A stretch of 64,000 nucleotides of DNA from JAOUEA01 sp040882605 (GCA_040882605.1 JBBEAY010000017.1:62001-126000); one strand, 5' to 3'. Shown: positions 6,794 through 16,259, numbered from the stretch's first letter. A program made the numbers and translations. Notes: generated by a model not told the origin, from the letters alone.

Positions 6794-8814
6794 CCGAAGC
6801 CGAAGGCTCGCTCGTCGTCTTCACGCCTTCCGGCAAGCGGGGCCGCGTCACCACGGACACCAACCTGCTCGAGGCCGCCCGCTCGCTCGGCGTCGACCTC
6901 GACTCGGTCTGCGGCGGGCGCGGCATCTGCGGCCGGTGTCAGATCGTCGTGGCCGAAGGCAAGTTCGCGAAGCACGCCATCACTTCGAGCGCCGATCACC
7001 TCACGCCGTTCAGCGAGCCGGAGACCCGCTTCCGCGAACGGAGCGGTCTCGCCGCCGACCGCCGGCTGGGTTGTCACGCCCGCGTGTGCGGTGACCTCGT
7101 GGTCGATGTGCCGCCCGAGAGCCAGCTGCATCGTCAGGTCATCCGCAAGGATGCCGACGCGCACCCGATCGAGGTCGACCCGGTGCTGCGACTGCATTAC
7201 GTGGAAGTCCGCGAGCCCGATCTCGCCGATCCGAGCGGCGATCTACAGCGGGTCGCCGAGGCGCTCGAACGCGACTGGTCGCTCACGGGGCTCGCCGCCG
7301 ACCCGCAAGTGCTCCCGTCTCTGCAGCGCACGCTGCGCACCGGCGACTGGAAGGTCACGGTCGCCGTGCACGACGGCGCCGCGATCACCGCGGTGTGGGC
7401 CGGCTTCCACGATTCGGCGCTCGGGGTGGCCTTCGACGTGGGGTCGACGACGGTGGCCGGGCACCTGTGCGACCTGCACACCGGCGAGGTGCTCGCGAGC
7501 GCCGGCGCGATGAATCCGCAGATCCGGTTCGGCGAGGACCTGATGAGCCGCGTCAGCTACGTGATGATGCATCCGGGTTCCGAGGCCGAGCTCACCGCTG
7601 CGATCCGAACTTGCGTGAACGTGCTCATCACCGATGTATGCGAGCAGGCCGGCGTCGAGCCGAACGATGTGCTCGAGCTCACCGTCGTCGGCAACCCGAT
7701 CATGCACCACCTGTTCCTGGGACTCGATCCGACCGAACTCGGCGGCGCGCCGTTCGCCCTCGTGACCGACGAGGCCGTGCATCGCACTGCCCGCGAGCTC
7801 GACCTGACCGCGACGAACGCCGGCGCGAGGGTCTACGTGCTTCCTTGCATCGCGGGGCACGTCGGTGCCGACACCGCCGGTGTGATCTTGAGCGAAGCAC
7901 CGCATGAACAGGACACGGTGAACCTGATCGTCGATGTCGGCACGAACGCCGAGATCGTGCTCGGCAACCGCGACCGGCTGCTGGCTGCTTCCAGCCCGAC
8001 GGGCCCGGCGTTCGAGGGCGCCCAGATCTCGTGCGGACAGCGCGCGGCGCCGGGTGCGATCGAGCGCGTGCGCATCGATCGGGACACGTTGGAGCCGAGG
8101 TTCCGGGTGATCGGCGACGAGAGATGGAGCGACGAGCCGGACTTCGACGCGATGACGGTCACTGGGGTCGCGGGCAGCGGCATCATCGAGGCGATCGCGG
8201 AGCTGTTCCTGGCCGGCGTGATCACGGCCGACGGGGTCATCGACGGCGCGCTCGCCTCCCGGAGCCCCCGTGTCGTCGCAGACGAGCGCACGTTCTCATA
8301 CGTCTTGCACGAAGCGCCCGGCACTCCGAGGCTCGTGATCACCCAGAACGACGTTCGCCAGATCCAGCTCGCGAAAGGCGCCCTCTACGCGGGGTGTCGT
8401 CTCTTGATGGATGCCCTCGGCATCGAGACCGTCGACCGCATCAGGCTCGCCGGTGCATTCGGCGCGCACATCGACTCGGTGCACGCGATGGTGCTAGGGC
8501 TCGTGCCCGACTGCGATCCCAAGCACGTGACGAGCGCCGGGAACGCCGCCGGCACCGGCGCCCGGATCGCCCTGTTGAACCGAGCCGCTCGCGACGAGAT
8601 CGAAGCGGTCGTGCGCCGCGTCGAGAAGCTCGAGACCGCCGTGGAGCCTCGGTTCCAAGAACACTTCGTGGGGGCGATGGGCATCCCTCACGCCACCGAC
8701 GCGTTCCCGCGCCTCGCTAAGGTCGTGGATCTGCCGGCGCCACGCGCGCCAGAGGCCGGTGACCGTGTGCGACGCCGCCGGCGCACCACCCAACCCGAGA
8801 GGAGCAGCACATGA
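6790..8814 (+). CDS. RACo-type corrinoid activation protein (2Fe-2S plus ASKHA ATPase domain)
   Basis: The 674 residues begin with a plant-type 2Fe-2S domain in which C41, C47, C50 and C95 are the predicted ligands, followed by a linker and the large RACo middle and C-terminal ASKHA domains (AFDVGSTTVAGHL near 215, DVGTNAEIVLGN, TGPAFEGAQIS, AGAFGAHID). Such proteins reduce inactive Co(II) corrinoid protein back to Co(I) with ATP hydrolysis. The GTG at 6790 overlaps the upstream stop and gives the standard family length; the frame continues far upstream but only as shadow. It overlaps the MttB start by ATGA. Confidence 0.93.
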   Translation: MTEAEGSLVVFTPSGKRGRVTTDTNLLEAARSLGVDLDSVCGGRGICGRCQIVVAEGKFAKHAITSSADHLTPFSEPETRFRERSGLAADRRLGCHARVCGDLVVDVPPESQLHRQVIRKDADAHPIEVDPVLRLHYVEVREPDLADPSGDLQRVAEALERDWSLTGLAADPQVLPSLQRTLRTGDWKVTVAVHDGAAITAVWAGFHDSALGVAFDVGSTTVAGHLCDLHTGEVLASAGAMNPQIRFGEDLMSRVSYVMMHPGSEAELTAAIRTCVNVLITDVCEQAGVEPNDVLELTVVGNPIMHHLFLGLDPTELGGAPFALVTDEAVHRTARELDLTATNAGARVYVLPCIAGHVGADTAGVILSEAPHEQDTVNLIVDVGTNAEIVLGNRDRLLAASSPTGPAFEGAQISCGQRAAPGAIERVRIDRDTLEPRFRVIGDERWSDEPDFDAMTVTGVAGSGIIEAIAELFLAGVITADGVIDGALASRSPRVVADERTFSYVLHEAPGTPRLVITQNDVRQIQLAKGALYAGCRLLMDALGIETVDRIRLAGAFGAHIDSVHAMVLGLVPDCDPKHVTSAGNAAGTGARIALLNRAARDEIEAVVRRVEKLETAVEPRFQEHFVGAMGIPHATDAFPRLAKVVDLPAPRAPEAGDRVRRRRRTTQPERSST

Positions 8815-10370
8815 GCGACGAGTCAGCCACGCAGGATGCGCCCCGGCGACGTCGCACCGGTGGCCGGGAAGGACGTGCCGCCGCGCGCCTCGCCACCGTT
8901 GCCGAGAAGGTTCCGTTCATCACACGGGAGCTGACCCCGTTCGAGGTGTTGAGCGAGGAAGGTCTTGCGACGATCGAGCACAACGCCGACACGATCCTCG
9001 AACAGGTCGGCATCGACTTCCGCGAGGCACCTGATGCCCTGGAGCTGCTGAAGGGAGCGGGGTGCGACATCGATGGCGAGCGTGCGCGGTTCCCCCGCGG
9101 ACTGGCGCGCCAGCTCGTGCAGGCCACCGCGCCGCGTGAGTTCGACCAGGTTGCAAGGAACCCCGCCAACAACGTGCACATCGGGGGCGCCGCCACCGTG
9201 CTCGCGCCGGCGTACGGTTCGCCGTTCGTGAGGGACCTCGACGGAGGACGGCGCTACGGCACGATCGAAGACTTCCGCAACTTCGTGAAGCTCGCGTACT
9301 CGACCCCCTACCTGCACCATTCGGGTGGCACGGTGTGCGAGCCGGTCGACCTGCCGGTCAACAAGCGGCATTACGACATGGTCTACGCGCACATGCGCTA
9401 CTCCGACAAGGCATTCATGGGTTCGGTCACGCATCCGCAGCGCGCGCAGGACACGGTCGAGATGGCGCGCATCCTGTTCGGCGCCGACGCGCTCGAGGCG
9501 CAGCCGCACGTGCTGAGCCTGATCAACGCGAACTCGCCGCTCGTGTGGGACACGATCATGCTCGGCGCCGCGAAGGCCTATGCCGAGGCGAACCAGGCGG
9601 TGATCATGACGCCGTTCATCTTGGCGGGGGCGATGAGTCCCGCGACGGCGGCGGGCGCGGCGACCCAGACGCTCGCTGAGGCGCTTGCGGGCATGGCGTA
9701 CGTGCAGTTGGTGCGCCCCGGCGCTCCTGTCGTCTTCGGCTCGTTCGCCTCGTCGATGTCGATGCAGTCGGGAGCGCCGACGTTCGGAACGCCGGAGCCG
9801 GCCCTCGTGCTCTACGCGCTCGCTGCGTGCGCACGGCGGCTCGGTGTGCCGTTCCGAAGCGGGGGCTCGCTCACCGCGTCGAAGGTCGCCGACGCGCAGG
9901 CGGCGTACGAGTCGGCGAACACGCTGCAGCCGACCATGCTCGCCGGCGTGAACTTCGTGCTGCACGCCGCGGGCTGGCTCGAGGGCGGTCTCGCGATGGG
10001 CTACGAGAAGTTCGTGCTCGACCTCGACCAATGCGGACAGATGCACGCGTTCGCCAAAGGCATGGACCTCTCGCCCAACGGCCAGGCGCTCGACGCGATC
10101 ATCGAGAACGGTCCCGGTCAGCACTTCCTCGGCACAGCGCACACGCTCGCGAACTTCGAGACCGCCTTCTACCGATCCGAGATCGCCGACAACAACTCGT
10201 TCGAACAATGGGAGATCGAAGGCTCGCTCGACGCAGCGATGCGCGCCAACGCCGTGTGGAAGCGGATGCTCGCCGAGTACGAGACGCCGCGTATCGACGA
10301 GGCCAAGGACGAGGAGCTCCGAGAGTGGATCGAGAAGAAGAAGGCGAGCTTCCCGGACTCGAACGTCTGA
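8811..10370 (+). CDS. MttB-family trimethylamine/betaine:corrinoid methyltransferase, non-pyrrolysine
   Basis: The 519-residue protein covers the whole MttB fold (residues about 35-505) with no in-frame amber codon, so it belongs to the non-pyrrolysine branch. Known members of that branch demethylate glycine betaine, proline betaine, carnitine or related quaternary amines rather than trimethylamine. The first 25 residues are a basic tail (RRRRTGGREGR). It is the substrate-specific methyltransferase feeding the corrinoid protein at 4756. The ATG overlaps the RACo stop and has GAGAGGAGC in front. Given the dimethylglycine and sarcosine enzymes around it, glycine betaine is the leading candidate, but the substrate cannot be read from sequence. 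Confidence 0.93.
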   Translation: MSDESATQDAPRRRRTGGREGRAAARLATVAEKVPFITRELTPFEVLSEEGLATIEHNADTILEQVGIDFREAPDALELLKGAGCDIDGERARFPRGLARQLVQATAPREFDQVARNPANNVHIGGAATVLAPAYGSPFVRDLDGGRRYGTIEDFRNFVKLAYSTPYLHHSGGTVCEPVDLPVNKRHYDMVYAHMRYSDKAFMGSVTHPQRAQDTVEMARILFGADALEAQPHVLSLINANSPLVWDTIMLGAAKAYAEANQAVIMTPFILAGAMSPATAAGAATQTLAEALAGMAYVQLVRPGAPVVFGSFASSMSMQSGAPTFGTPEPALVLYALAACARRLGVPFRSGGSLTASKVADAQAAYESANTLQPTMLAGVNFVLHAAGWLEGGLAMGYEKFVLDLDQCGQMHAFAKGMDLSPNGQALDAIIENGPGQHFLGTAHTLANFETAFYRSEIADNNSFEQWEIEGSLDAAMRANAVWKRMLAEYETPRIDEAKDEELREWIEKKKASFPDSNV

Positions 10371-10452
10371 CCCGGGGTCCGGCTTCGGTTCACGATCAGG
10401 CAGGCCGATACGCCATCATGATGCGCGGCCGCGGCAAGGAAGGCGGAACGAG

Positions 10453-11337
10453 GTGGCGTTGAGGATCGGCAAACGGCGAACGTCGGTGCTCCCCGAGGAA
10501 CAGCGCGTCGCGTTGCGCGCGCTCCTTGAGCGGCCGAAGTTCGAGCTGATCCCGTTGAAGAACGCACGGGAGGCGGCAGAAGCGCTGCCGGTGGGCGCGA
10601 TGGTCACGGTCACGGCCTCGCCGAGCCACGGCATCGAGTCGACTATCGAGCTCGCTGAGCAGATGGTTGCGGCCGGTCACGATGCGGTGCCGCACCTATC
10701 CGCGCACATGATCCGCGACCGGGCGCACCTGGGCGAGCTGCTCGATCGGTGCCGGGGGGCCGGCTTGCGTGAAGCGTTCGTGGTGGGAGGTGATGCCAAG
10801 GAACCGGGAGAGTTCCACGACGGACTCACCCTGCTTCGTGCGATGCACGAGCTCGGCCACCCGTTCGAGACGGTCGGAGCGCCAGGCTACCCCGAGGGTC
10901 ACCCCGGCATCAGCCGTGAGCGTCTGCTCGAGGTGCTGCTCGACAAGCAGGCCTACGTGTCGTACATGGCCACGCAGATGTGCTTCGATCCCGATGCGAT
11001 CGTCGGCTGGATAGCCGAGATGCGCCGTCAGGGCGTGACGCTCGCCGTGCACCTGGGAACGCCCGGGGTCGCCGACATGGCGAAGCTCATCACTATCAGC
11101 GCGCGCATCGGCATCGCCGACAGCGCCCGCTACCTCAAGAAGAACAAGCGCATGGTTGGACACTTGCTCACCCCCGGGAAGTTCGGGCCAGACGCTCTAC
11201 TCGAAGGAGTGGCGCCGGCGCTCGCCGACCCGAGCGCGAAGATCGAAGCGGTGCACCTGTTCACGTTCAACCAGGTGAGTGCGACCGTCGAGTGGCAGCA
11301 GCGGATGCTCGCCGCGCTCGACGAAGCGTCGGAATGA
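10453..11337 (+). CDS. Methylenetetrahydrofolate reductase-like (MetF family) protein
   Basis: The 294-residue TIM-barrel protein carries MetF-type patterns: VTVTASPSHG at the first strand, PHLSAHMIRDR (where MetF has PHLTC), FVVGGDAKEPGEF, GYPEGH, and TQMCFDP for FAD binding. It is placed to oxidise methyl-THF made by the MtgA-like enzyme to methylene-THF, joining the C1 pool, although MetF usually runs in the reductive direction. The GTG start has AGGAAGG about 9 nt before it. It follows mttB by 82 bp and closes the methyl-transfer operon. Confidence 0.88.
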   Translation: MALRIGKRRTSVLPEEQRVALRALLERPKFELIPLKNAREAAEALPVGAMVTVTASPSHGIESTIELAEQMVAAGHDAVPHLSAHMIRDRAHLGELLDRCRGAGLREAFVVGGDAKEPGEFHDGLTLLRAMHELGHPFETVGAPGYPEGHPGISRERLLEVLLDKQAYVSYMATQMCFDPDAIVGWIAEMRRQGVTLAVHLGTPGVADMAKLITISARIGIADSARYLKKNKRMVGHLLTPGKFGPDALLEGVAPALADPSAKIEAVHLFTFNQVSATVEWQQRMLAALDEASE

Positions 11338-11369
11338 GTCGGGCCTTGGCGTCTCCGAGGGGTTCGGTG

Positions 11370-11530
11370 TCTGGCGGACATCTGCGTGGCCCATTTTCGA
11401 GTTTGGGCGTGACGGGCACACCTTCTCCATGGCGGAGATCCCGTTGGTGCTCGGGCTCTGTTTCGTGGCGCCGGCCAGGGTCGCCGCCGCGCAGCTCGCC
11501 GCCGCCGCGCTGATCGTGATCGGCGGCAGC
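11370..11530 (+). pseudogene. Remnant of a membrane sensor (MASE-like) region of a GGDEF/EAL protein
   Basis: In one frame this stretch reads WPIFEFGRDGHTFSMAEIP followed by LVLGLCFVAP and a hydrophobic helix. That pattern resembles the N-terminal membrane region of actinobacterial cyclic-di-GMP GGDEF/EAL proteins. No start codon or downstream catalytic domain is present, so it is a short decayed fragment. The assignment is from pattern memory and is moderate. Together with the next fragment it fills the 420-bp gap between the MetF-like gene and soxD. Confidence 0.4.
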
Positions 11531-11664
11531 ACTCCTTGGGGCTTGACCCAGACGCGGCCGTGCAGAGGTCACTGCCCTGGAACCTCGGGTCACGTTCTCG
11601 GCGTGTGCACGCCTATCCTCCATGGCAGACTGCGCTTCCGGTCAACGTGAACGGGGGTCATTCC

Positions 11665-11757
11665 GTGGAGCAGCGATACGACATCGTCGTGATGGGGGAC
11701 GGGCACGGTCTCTCGTCGCGCCGCGTGTTAGGCGATCTGAACAAGGGACCTCACTAG
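11665..11757 (+). pseudogene. Short ORF resembling the N-terminus of an FAD oxidoreductase
   Basis: From GTG 11665 a 30-residue frame begins VEQRYDIVVMGDGHGLSS, which resembles the dinucleotide-binding start of amine/phytoene-type oxidoreductases (compare YDAIVIGGGHNGLTS in the gene at 44386), but the glycine pattern is broken and the frame stops 2 bp before soxD. GGGGG precedes the GTG. It is either a decayed gene tip or a tiny translated leader of the sox operon. Confidence 0.35.
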
Positions 11758-11759
11758 CC

Positions 11760-12014
11760 GTGGCGATGCACGTTCCATGCGGCCACTGCGGCCGGCGGCC
11801 GTTCACGGAGTTCTCGTTCGGCGGTGAGTGGCGAGAGATCGACGCCCCCGACGCCGAGTCGGACTTCGTACGCGTCTACCTGCCCGAGAACCCGGAAGGC
11901 CCGCAGCGCGAACGATGGTTCCACGCCATGGGTTGCCGCACCTGGACGACCGTGTTGCGCGACACGCGCACGAACCAGATCGAGCGCGACACGCGCACGA
12001 ACGAGATCGGCTGA
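11760..12014 (+). CDS. soxD: Sarcosine oxidase delta subunit (SoxD-like), copy 1
   Basis: The 84-residue protein has the SoxD zinc-site cysteines in PCGHCGRRPFTEF at the start plus H and C in WFHAMGCRTW. Delta subunits bind zinc and cap the alpha subunit in heterotetrameric sarcosine oxidase. The start is GTG 11760 or ATG 11766. The C-terminus carries a 9-residue tandem duplication (DTRTNQIE / DTRTNEIG), where other SoxD proteins have a single RDTRT segment. It lies 4 bp before soxA, first in a D-A-G-B operon. Confidence 0.88.
   Translation: MAMHVPCGHCGRRPFTEFSFGGEWREIDAPDAESDFVRVYLPENPEGPQRERWFHAMGCRTWTTVLRDTRTNQIERDTRTNEIG
11957..12010 (+). repeat. 27-bp tandem duplication inside soxD copy 1
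   Basis: Two head-to-tail 27-bp units (11957-11983 and 11984-12010) differ at only two bases and keep the frame, duplicating nine residues of the SoxD tail. Confidence 0.9.
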
Positions 12015-12018
12015 CCAG

Positions 12019-14613
12019 ATGGGCTCGCTCGAGTTCGAGGGTCGGGGGGTGCCGTTCAAGTCCGGCGACACGGTCGCGTCGGCGCTGTACCGAGACGGAT
12101 TGCGCACGTTCTCGCGCTCGCTGAAGTACCACCGGCGCCGTGGCCTCTACTGCGGCACCGGCGACTGCCCGAATTGCCTGATGACGGTCGACGGGTTGCC
12201 CGCGATGCGCACCTGCACCACGCGATGCGACGAGGGTATGCGCGTCGAGCGTGCAGGCGGATGGCCGAACGCCGACCTCGATCTGTTGCACGTCACCGAC
12301 TCGCTGCACCGTGTGATGCCGGTTGGCTTCTACTACAAGACCTTTATCAAGCCCCGGTTCGCGTGGTCGGTCGCTGAGCGCGTGATCCGGCGTGCGACCG
12401 GGCTCGGAAGGCTGCCCCCAACCACGGCCGCGGCGAGAGAGATCGTCCGTCACGAGCACGTCGACGTTGTGGTGATCGGGGCGGGCATCGCTGGCTTGGA
12501 AGCTGCGCGCGACGCTGCGGCGGGCGGTTCGGTGCTCGTGTGCGACGAGGGCCGGATCGGCCACGCCGTCGCGCCCGGGCCGACGCTCGATCGGCTCCAG
12601 GCGCTCGAAGCCGAAGTACGCGCACTCGATGCGGTGACCGTGCTCGAGACCCATACCGCGCTCGGTGTGTACGAGGGCTTGCACGTGCCCCTCGCCGGGG
12701 ACGGAGATCTCGTGCACGTGCATCCGTCGCGGGTGATCGTGGCGACCGGAGCCACCGAAGCGCACGCTGTGTTCCCCGGCAACGACCTGCCGGGAGTGAT
12801 GCTCGGGCGGGCGGCGGCCGCGCTCGCGGGAGTGCACGGCGTGCGCCCCGGCAGGCGGGCCGTCGTTGCCGTGCGCACCGAGGAGGGCCTGCAACACCTC
12901 CAGACTGTGCTCGACTCCGGGGTCGAAGTGATAGCCACGGCCGTATCAGGGGCGATGGCGGACCGGCTTCCCGACGCGGGCTTGGGAGAGGTCGTGGTCG
13001 ACGGCGAGGTGCATGAGGCGCGCGGCGGCTCATCGCTGCGCTCGGTCGTGCTGCGCCGAGACGGCCGGGCCAAGCGGTTCGACTGCGACCTGCTCGTGCT
13101 CTCCCTCGGCCTCTCGCCGCGCGACGGGCTCGCGCGCATGGCCCTGCCCGGCGAGGCCGTGACCGTTGTGGGCGATGCGGCGGCTGAGCCGCCGGCCGAG
13201 GCGTGCGGCCATGACGGCATCGTGTGCTTGTGCGAGGACGTCTCGACGCACGACCTCGAACAGGCCTGGGACGAGGGCTTCCGCAACTCCGAGATCTTGA
13301 AGCGATACACGACGACGACGATGGGCCCGTGCCAGGGCGCGATGTGCGGTCGGGCGCTGTCGTGTTTCGCGGTGTCGCGCGGCGACGTCGGGCATCGAGC
13401 CGACGCCCCGCAGGCTCCTCGCACAACCGCCAGGCCGCCGACGAGACCGGTCACGCTTGAGTCGCTCGCCGCCGGGGTGCACGAGATCGTCGACAAGCGG
13501 ACGTCACTGCACGAGTTGCACGTGGCCGCCGGTGCGAAGCTCGATCGTTCGGGGGGATGGCTGCGACCGTTCAACTACGGCGACTGGCGCGAGGAATACC
13601 TGGCCGTGCGCGAGCGAGTGAGCCTCATGGACGTGGGCACGCTCGGCAAATTCACGCTGGGCGGCGCCGACGCCGACGCGAGTGAGCTCATCGATCGTCT
13701 GTTCCCGTGCCGCGTCGCCGACCTCGCGCCGGGGCGCACGCGCTACGTGCTGAGCCTCGACGAGGCCGGCTACGTGATGGACGACGGACTCCTCGTCCGC
13801 GTTGGTGAGCACGAGTGGTACCTCACCTCGACGTCGGGCGGGGCCGGCCGCACCGACGCCCGTCTGCGCAACTTCATCGACCGCTTCGACCTTGACGTGC
13901 ACGTGCTCGACCGCACGGCGCAGTGGGGCGCGATCAACGTCGCGGGCCCGTACTCCCGCGACTTGCTCGAGCGGCTCACCGACGACCCGATCGACGCCGA
14001 GGCCATGCCCTTCCCGGGGTTCACCGACGCGACGGTGGCCGGCGTGGCGTGCCGCGTGATCCGCACGGGGTTCGTGGGGGAGCTCGCGTTCGAGCTGCAC
14101 CACCCGCGCTCGCGCGGGCCGGAGCTCTGGCAGGCGCTCGTCGAAGCCGGCCGCGAGTGGCACCTCGTGCCGCACGGCCTTGACGCGCTCGAGCTGCTGC
14201 GGCTCGAGAAGGGGCACGTCTATCTCGGGCAGGACACGATGCCCGACGACACACCGGCGAAGCTTGACATGTCGTGGGCGGTCGACATGAGCAAGCCATG
14301 GTTCGTCGGCAAGATGGCCCTCGAACGCATGGCCACGCTTGGGTTGGCGCGTCGACACGTGGGCCTCGAGCTCACCGGCGGGCCGGCTGACACCGCCGAG
14401 CTGCGGGGCGAGCCGTTGCTGGTCGGCGGCGACGTCGTCGGTCGGGTTACATCGGCAGAGCACTCGATCGCGCTCGGCCGTGCGATCGGGCTCGGATGGA
14501 TCCGCTCGGTCGACGACGGCTTCCCCGAAGAGCTCGTGACCGGATCGGGGGCGGTCGCAACCGTCGTGCCGACACCCTTCTACGATCCGGGAGGAGGCAG
14601 GATGCGTGGCTGA
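12019..14613 (+). CDS. soxA: Sarcosine oxidase alpha subunit-like protein with two Fe-S motifs, copy 1
   Basis: The 864 residues contain an N-terminal ferredoxin-like domain with C45-x4-C50-x2-C53-x12-C66, a full plant-type 2Fe-2S motif. A Rossmann FAD/NAD domain follows (VVVIGAGIAGLEAAR near 150), then a BFD-like CxC...C-x4-C cluster motif (C403, C405, C438, C443), and finally a GcvT aminomethyltransferase domain (about 480-860). Sarcosine oxidase oxidatively demethylates sarcosine to glycine and passes the C1 unit to THF. Classical TSOX alpha subunits lack these cysteines, so this copy resembles the electron-transferring HCN-synthase/opine-oxidase-like branch and may use a different acceptor or amine. 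It overlaps soxG by 8 bp. Confidence 0.88.
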   Translation: MGSLEFEGRGVPFKSGDTVASALYRDGLRTFSRSLKYHRRRGLYCGTGDCPNCLMTVDGLPAMRTCTTRCDEGMRVERAGGWPNADLDLLHVTDSLHRVMPVGFYYKTFIKPRFAWSVAERVIRRATGLGRLPPTTAAAREIVRHEHVDVVVIGAGIAGLEAARDAAAGGSVLVCDEGRIGHAVAPGPTLDRLQALEAEVRALDAVTVLETHTALGVYEGLHVPLAGDGDLVHVHPSRVIVATGATEAHAVFPGNDLPGVMLGRAAAALAGVHGVRPGRRAVVAVRTEEGLQHLQTVLDSGVEVIATAVSGAMADRLPDAGLGEVVVDGEVHEARGGSSLRSVVLRRDGRAKRFDCDLLVLSLGLSPRDGLARMALPGEAVTVVGDAAAEPPAEACGHDGIVCLCEDVSTHDLEQAWDEGFRNSEILKRYTTTTMGPCQGAMCGRALSCFAVSRGDVGHRADAPQAPRTTARPPTRPVTLESLAAGVHEIVDKRTSLHELHVAAGAKLDRSGGWLRPFNYGDWREEYLAVRERVSLMDVGTLGKFTLGGADADASELIDRLFPCRVADLAPGRTRYVLSLDEAGYVMDDGLLVRVGEHEWYLTSTSGGAGRTDARLRNFIDRFDLDVHVLDRTAQWGAINVAGPYSRDLLERLTDDPIDAEAMPFPGFTDATVAGVACRVIRTGFVGELAFELHHPRSRGPELWQALVEAGREWHLVPHGLDALELLRLEKGHVYLGQDTMPDDTPAKLDMSWAVDMSKPWFVGKMALERMATLGLARRHVGLELTGGPADTAELRGEPLLVGGDVVGRVTSAEHSIALGRAIGLGWIRSVDDGFPEELVTGSGAVATVVPTPFYDPGGGRMRG

Positions 14614-15040
14614 GCTGCGCCCGACCTCGTCGCCCGTCGTCGTCGTCGTGCTCGCGTCGAGCGAGGCATGCGATCGAATCGTCGCGCCCGAAGGCGCGAT
14701 CGCCATGCGCATCGCGCCCCGCGAGATGCTCCTCGTCGGTTCGGCCGACGCCGGCGCCGAAGTCTTGCGCGGCGCCCTCGACGAGCCGAGCGCTATCGTC
14801 GACGACGTTACCGACGGGTGGGCCATGTTCCAGCTCACCGGTGACGACGCTCGAGAGGCTTTCGCGCGCGTGTGCGAGCTCGAGCTTCCCGATGGCGGAT
14901 GGGTGCAGGGCGAGGTTGCTCGCGCGGGCGCCAAGGTGATCGTGGAACCAGGCGGTCTCACGATCCTCGTTCCGGCGATGCTCGGTGCTCACGTCGAGGA
15001 GCGGATCCGTGCCGACGCCGCGGAGCTGCTCGCGCCATGA
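14606..15040 (+). CDS. soxG: Sarcosine oxidase gamma subunit-like (SoxG), copy 1
   Basis: The 144-residue GcvT-like half-domain protein (IAMRIAPREMLLVGSAD, VTDGWAMFQLTGDDARE) sits at the standard soxG position between soxA and soxB. Gamma subunits have no known catalytic residue and stabilise the complex. The GTG start overlaps the soxA end and its stop overlaps soxB by ATGA. The sequence is divergent and shorter than the second copy, so the assignment leans partly on context. Confidence 0.75.
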   Translation: MAELRPTSSPVVVVVLASSEACDRIVAPEGAIAMRIAPREMLLVGSADAGAEVLRGALDEPSAIVDDVTDGWAMFQLTGDDAREAFARVCELELPDGGWVQGEVARAGAKVIVEPGGLTILVPAMLGAHVEERIRADAAELLAP

Positions 15041-16248
15041 CGGGTCTGTTCAAGCACCGGGAGTTCCTGTCCCAGCGCGACCTCAAAGCGCGCTACGACG
15101 TCGTGATCGTCGGCGGCGGCGTCAACGGGCTCTCGCTCGCCTTCCACCTCGCCGAGTACCACGGCATACGCGATGTGGCGGTGCTCGAGCGTTCCTACAT
15201 CGGAAGCGGCGGAAGCGGCCGCAACACGCAGGTCCTGCGCGCCACCTACAACACGACCGAGACGGTGCCGCTGTACGCGACGAGCCTCGGCATGTACCGG
15301 ACCCTCAGCCAGGAGCTCGACTACAACGTGCTGTTCAGCACGCAGGGCAACCTCGATCTCTGCCACTCGATCGACACGTTGCAGGTGGAGCGCGAGAAGG
15401 TGCTGATCCATCGTCAGTACGGCGTGGACACCGAGATGCTCACGCCCCAGCAGGTGCTCGAGGTGTGCCCGCTCGTCGATCTCACGGCCGGAGGCGAGCT
15501 TCCGGTCATCGGCGCGAGCTATCACCCTCCGGGCGCGTTCGCGCGCCACGACTCGGTGGTGTGGGGCTACGCGAGCGCCGCGGACCGCCGGGGGGTCGAG
15601 ATCCATCAGGGCGTCGAGGTCGTGGGTGTCGATGTCGTCGACGGTGAGTGCCGCGGCGTCGCGACGACCCGTGGGCCGGTGGCCGCAGGCCGGGTCGTGA
15701 GCGCAGTGGCCGGATGGTCGAGCGTGCTCGCGCGCCTGGCGGGGGTGAGGCTTCCGATCGAGACGATGGCGCTGCAGGCGTTCGTGACCGAGGCGTACAC
15801 GCCGGTGCTGTGGGGTCTGGTCTCGTCGATGGATCTCTACGTGTACACGCAACAAACCGCGCGCGGCGAGCTCGTGGTCGGGGCGGAGACGCTTCCCTAC
15901 AACACCTACTCGACGCGCTCGACGTTCGAGTTCGCAGCGGAAGCCGCGAAGCGCACGATCCAGTTGTTGCCGTTCATGGCGAAGGCCCGGCTGATGCGTC
16001 AATGGACCGGCCTCTGCGACATGACCCCCGACTCGTCGCCGCTGTTGGGGGAATCAGAAGTGCGGAACTTCTTCCTGATGTCGGGCATGGGCACGTGGGG
16101 GTTCAAGGGAGCGCCGATCTTCGGAAGAACGATGGCCGAGATGCTCGCGACAGGCAGGGTCGATCCGCTGATCGCGCCGTTCGCTCCGGACCGGTTCCGC
16201 AACGATCGCATGGTGCCCGACGCCGCGAGCGCCGGCACCCACCGCTAG
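15037..16248 (+). CDS. soxB: Sarcosine oxidase beta subunit (SoxB), copy 1
   Basis: The 403-residue DAO-family flavoprotein has an FAD-binding start (YDVVIVGGGVNGLSLAFHL, about 20-38) and GSGGSGRNTQ at 56-65. FARHDSVVWGYA contains H171, the position that carries covalent FMN in characterised heterotetrameric sarcosine oxidase. It forms the site where sarcosine, or a related N-methyl amine, is oxidised. The ATG at 15037 overlaps soxG and ends the operon. The stop lies 12 bp from the convergent soxG copy 2. Confidence 0.92.
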   Translation: MTGLFKHREFLSQRDLKARYDVVIVGGGVNGLSLAFHLAEYHGIRDVAVLERSYIGSGGSGRNTQVLRATYNTTETVPLYATSLGMYRTLSQELDYNVLFSTQGNLDLCHSIDTLQVEREKVLIHRQYGVDTEMLTPQQVLEVCPLVDLTAGGELPVIGASYHPPGAFARHDSVVWGYASAADRRGVEIHQGVEVVGVDVVDGECRGVATTRGPVAAGRVVSAVAGWSSVLARLAGVRLPIETMALQAFVTEAYTPVLWGLVSSMDLYVYTQQTARGELVVGAETLPYNTYSTRSTFEFAAEAAKRTIQLLPFMAKARLMRQWTGLCDMTPDSSPLLGESEVRNFFLMSGMGTWGFKGAPIFGRTMAEMLATGRVDPLIAPFAPDRFRNDRMVPDAASAGTHR

Positions 16249-16259
16249 TCCAGTCCAGA

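Noticed and set aside
8811..10370. Pyrrolysine-type MttB
   Set aside because: The frame has no internal TAG, and the length is already complete, so it belongs to the non-pyrrolysine branch.
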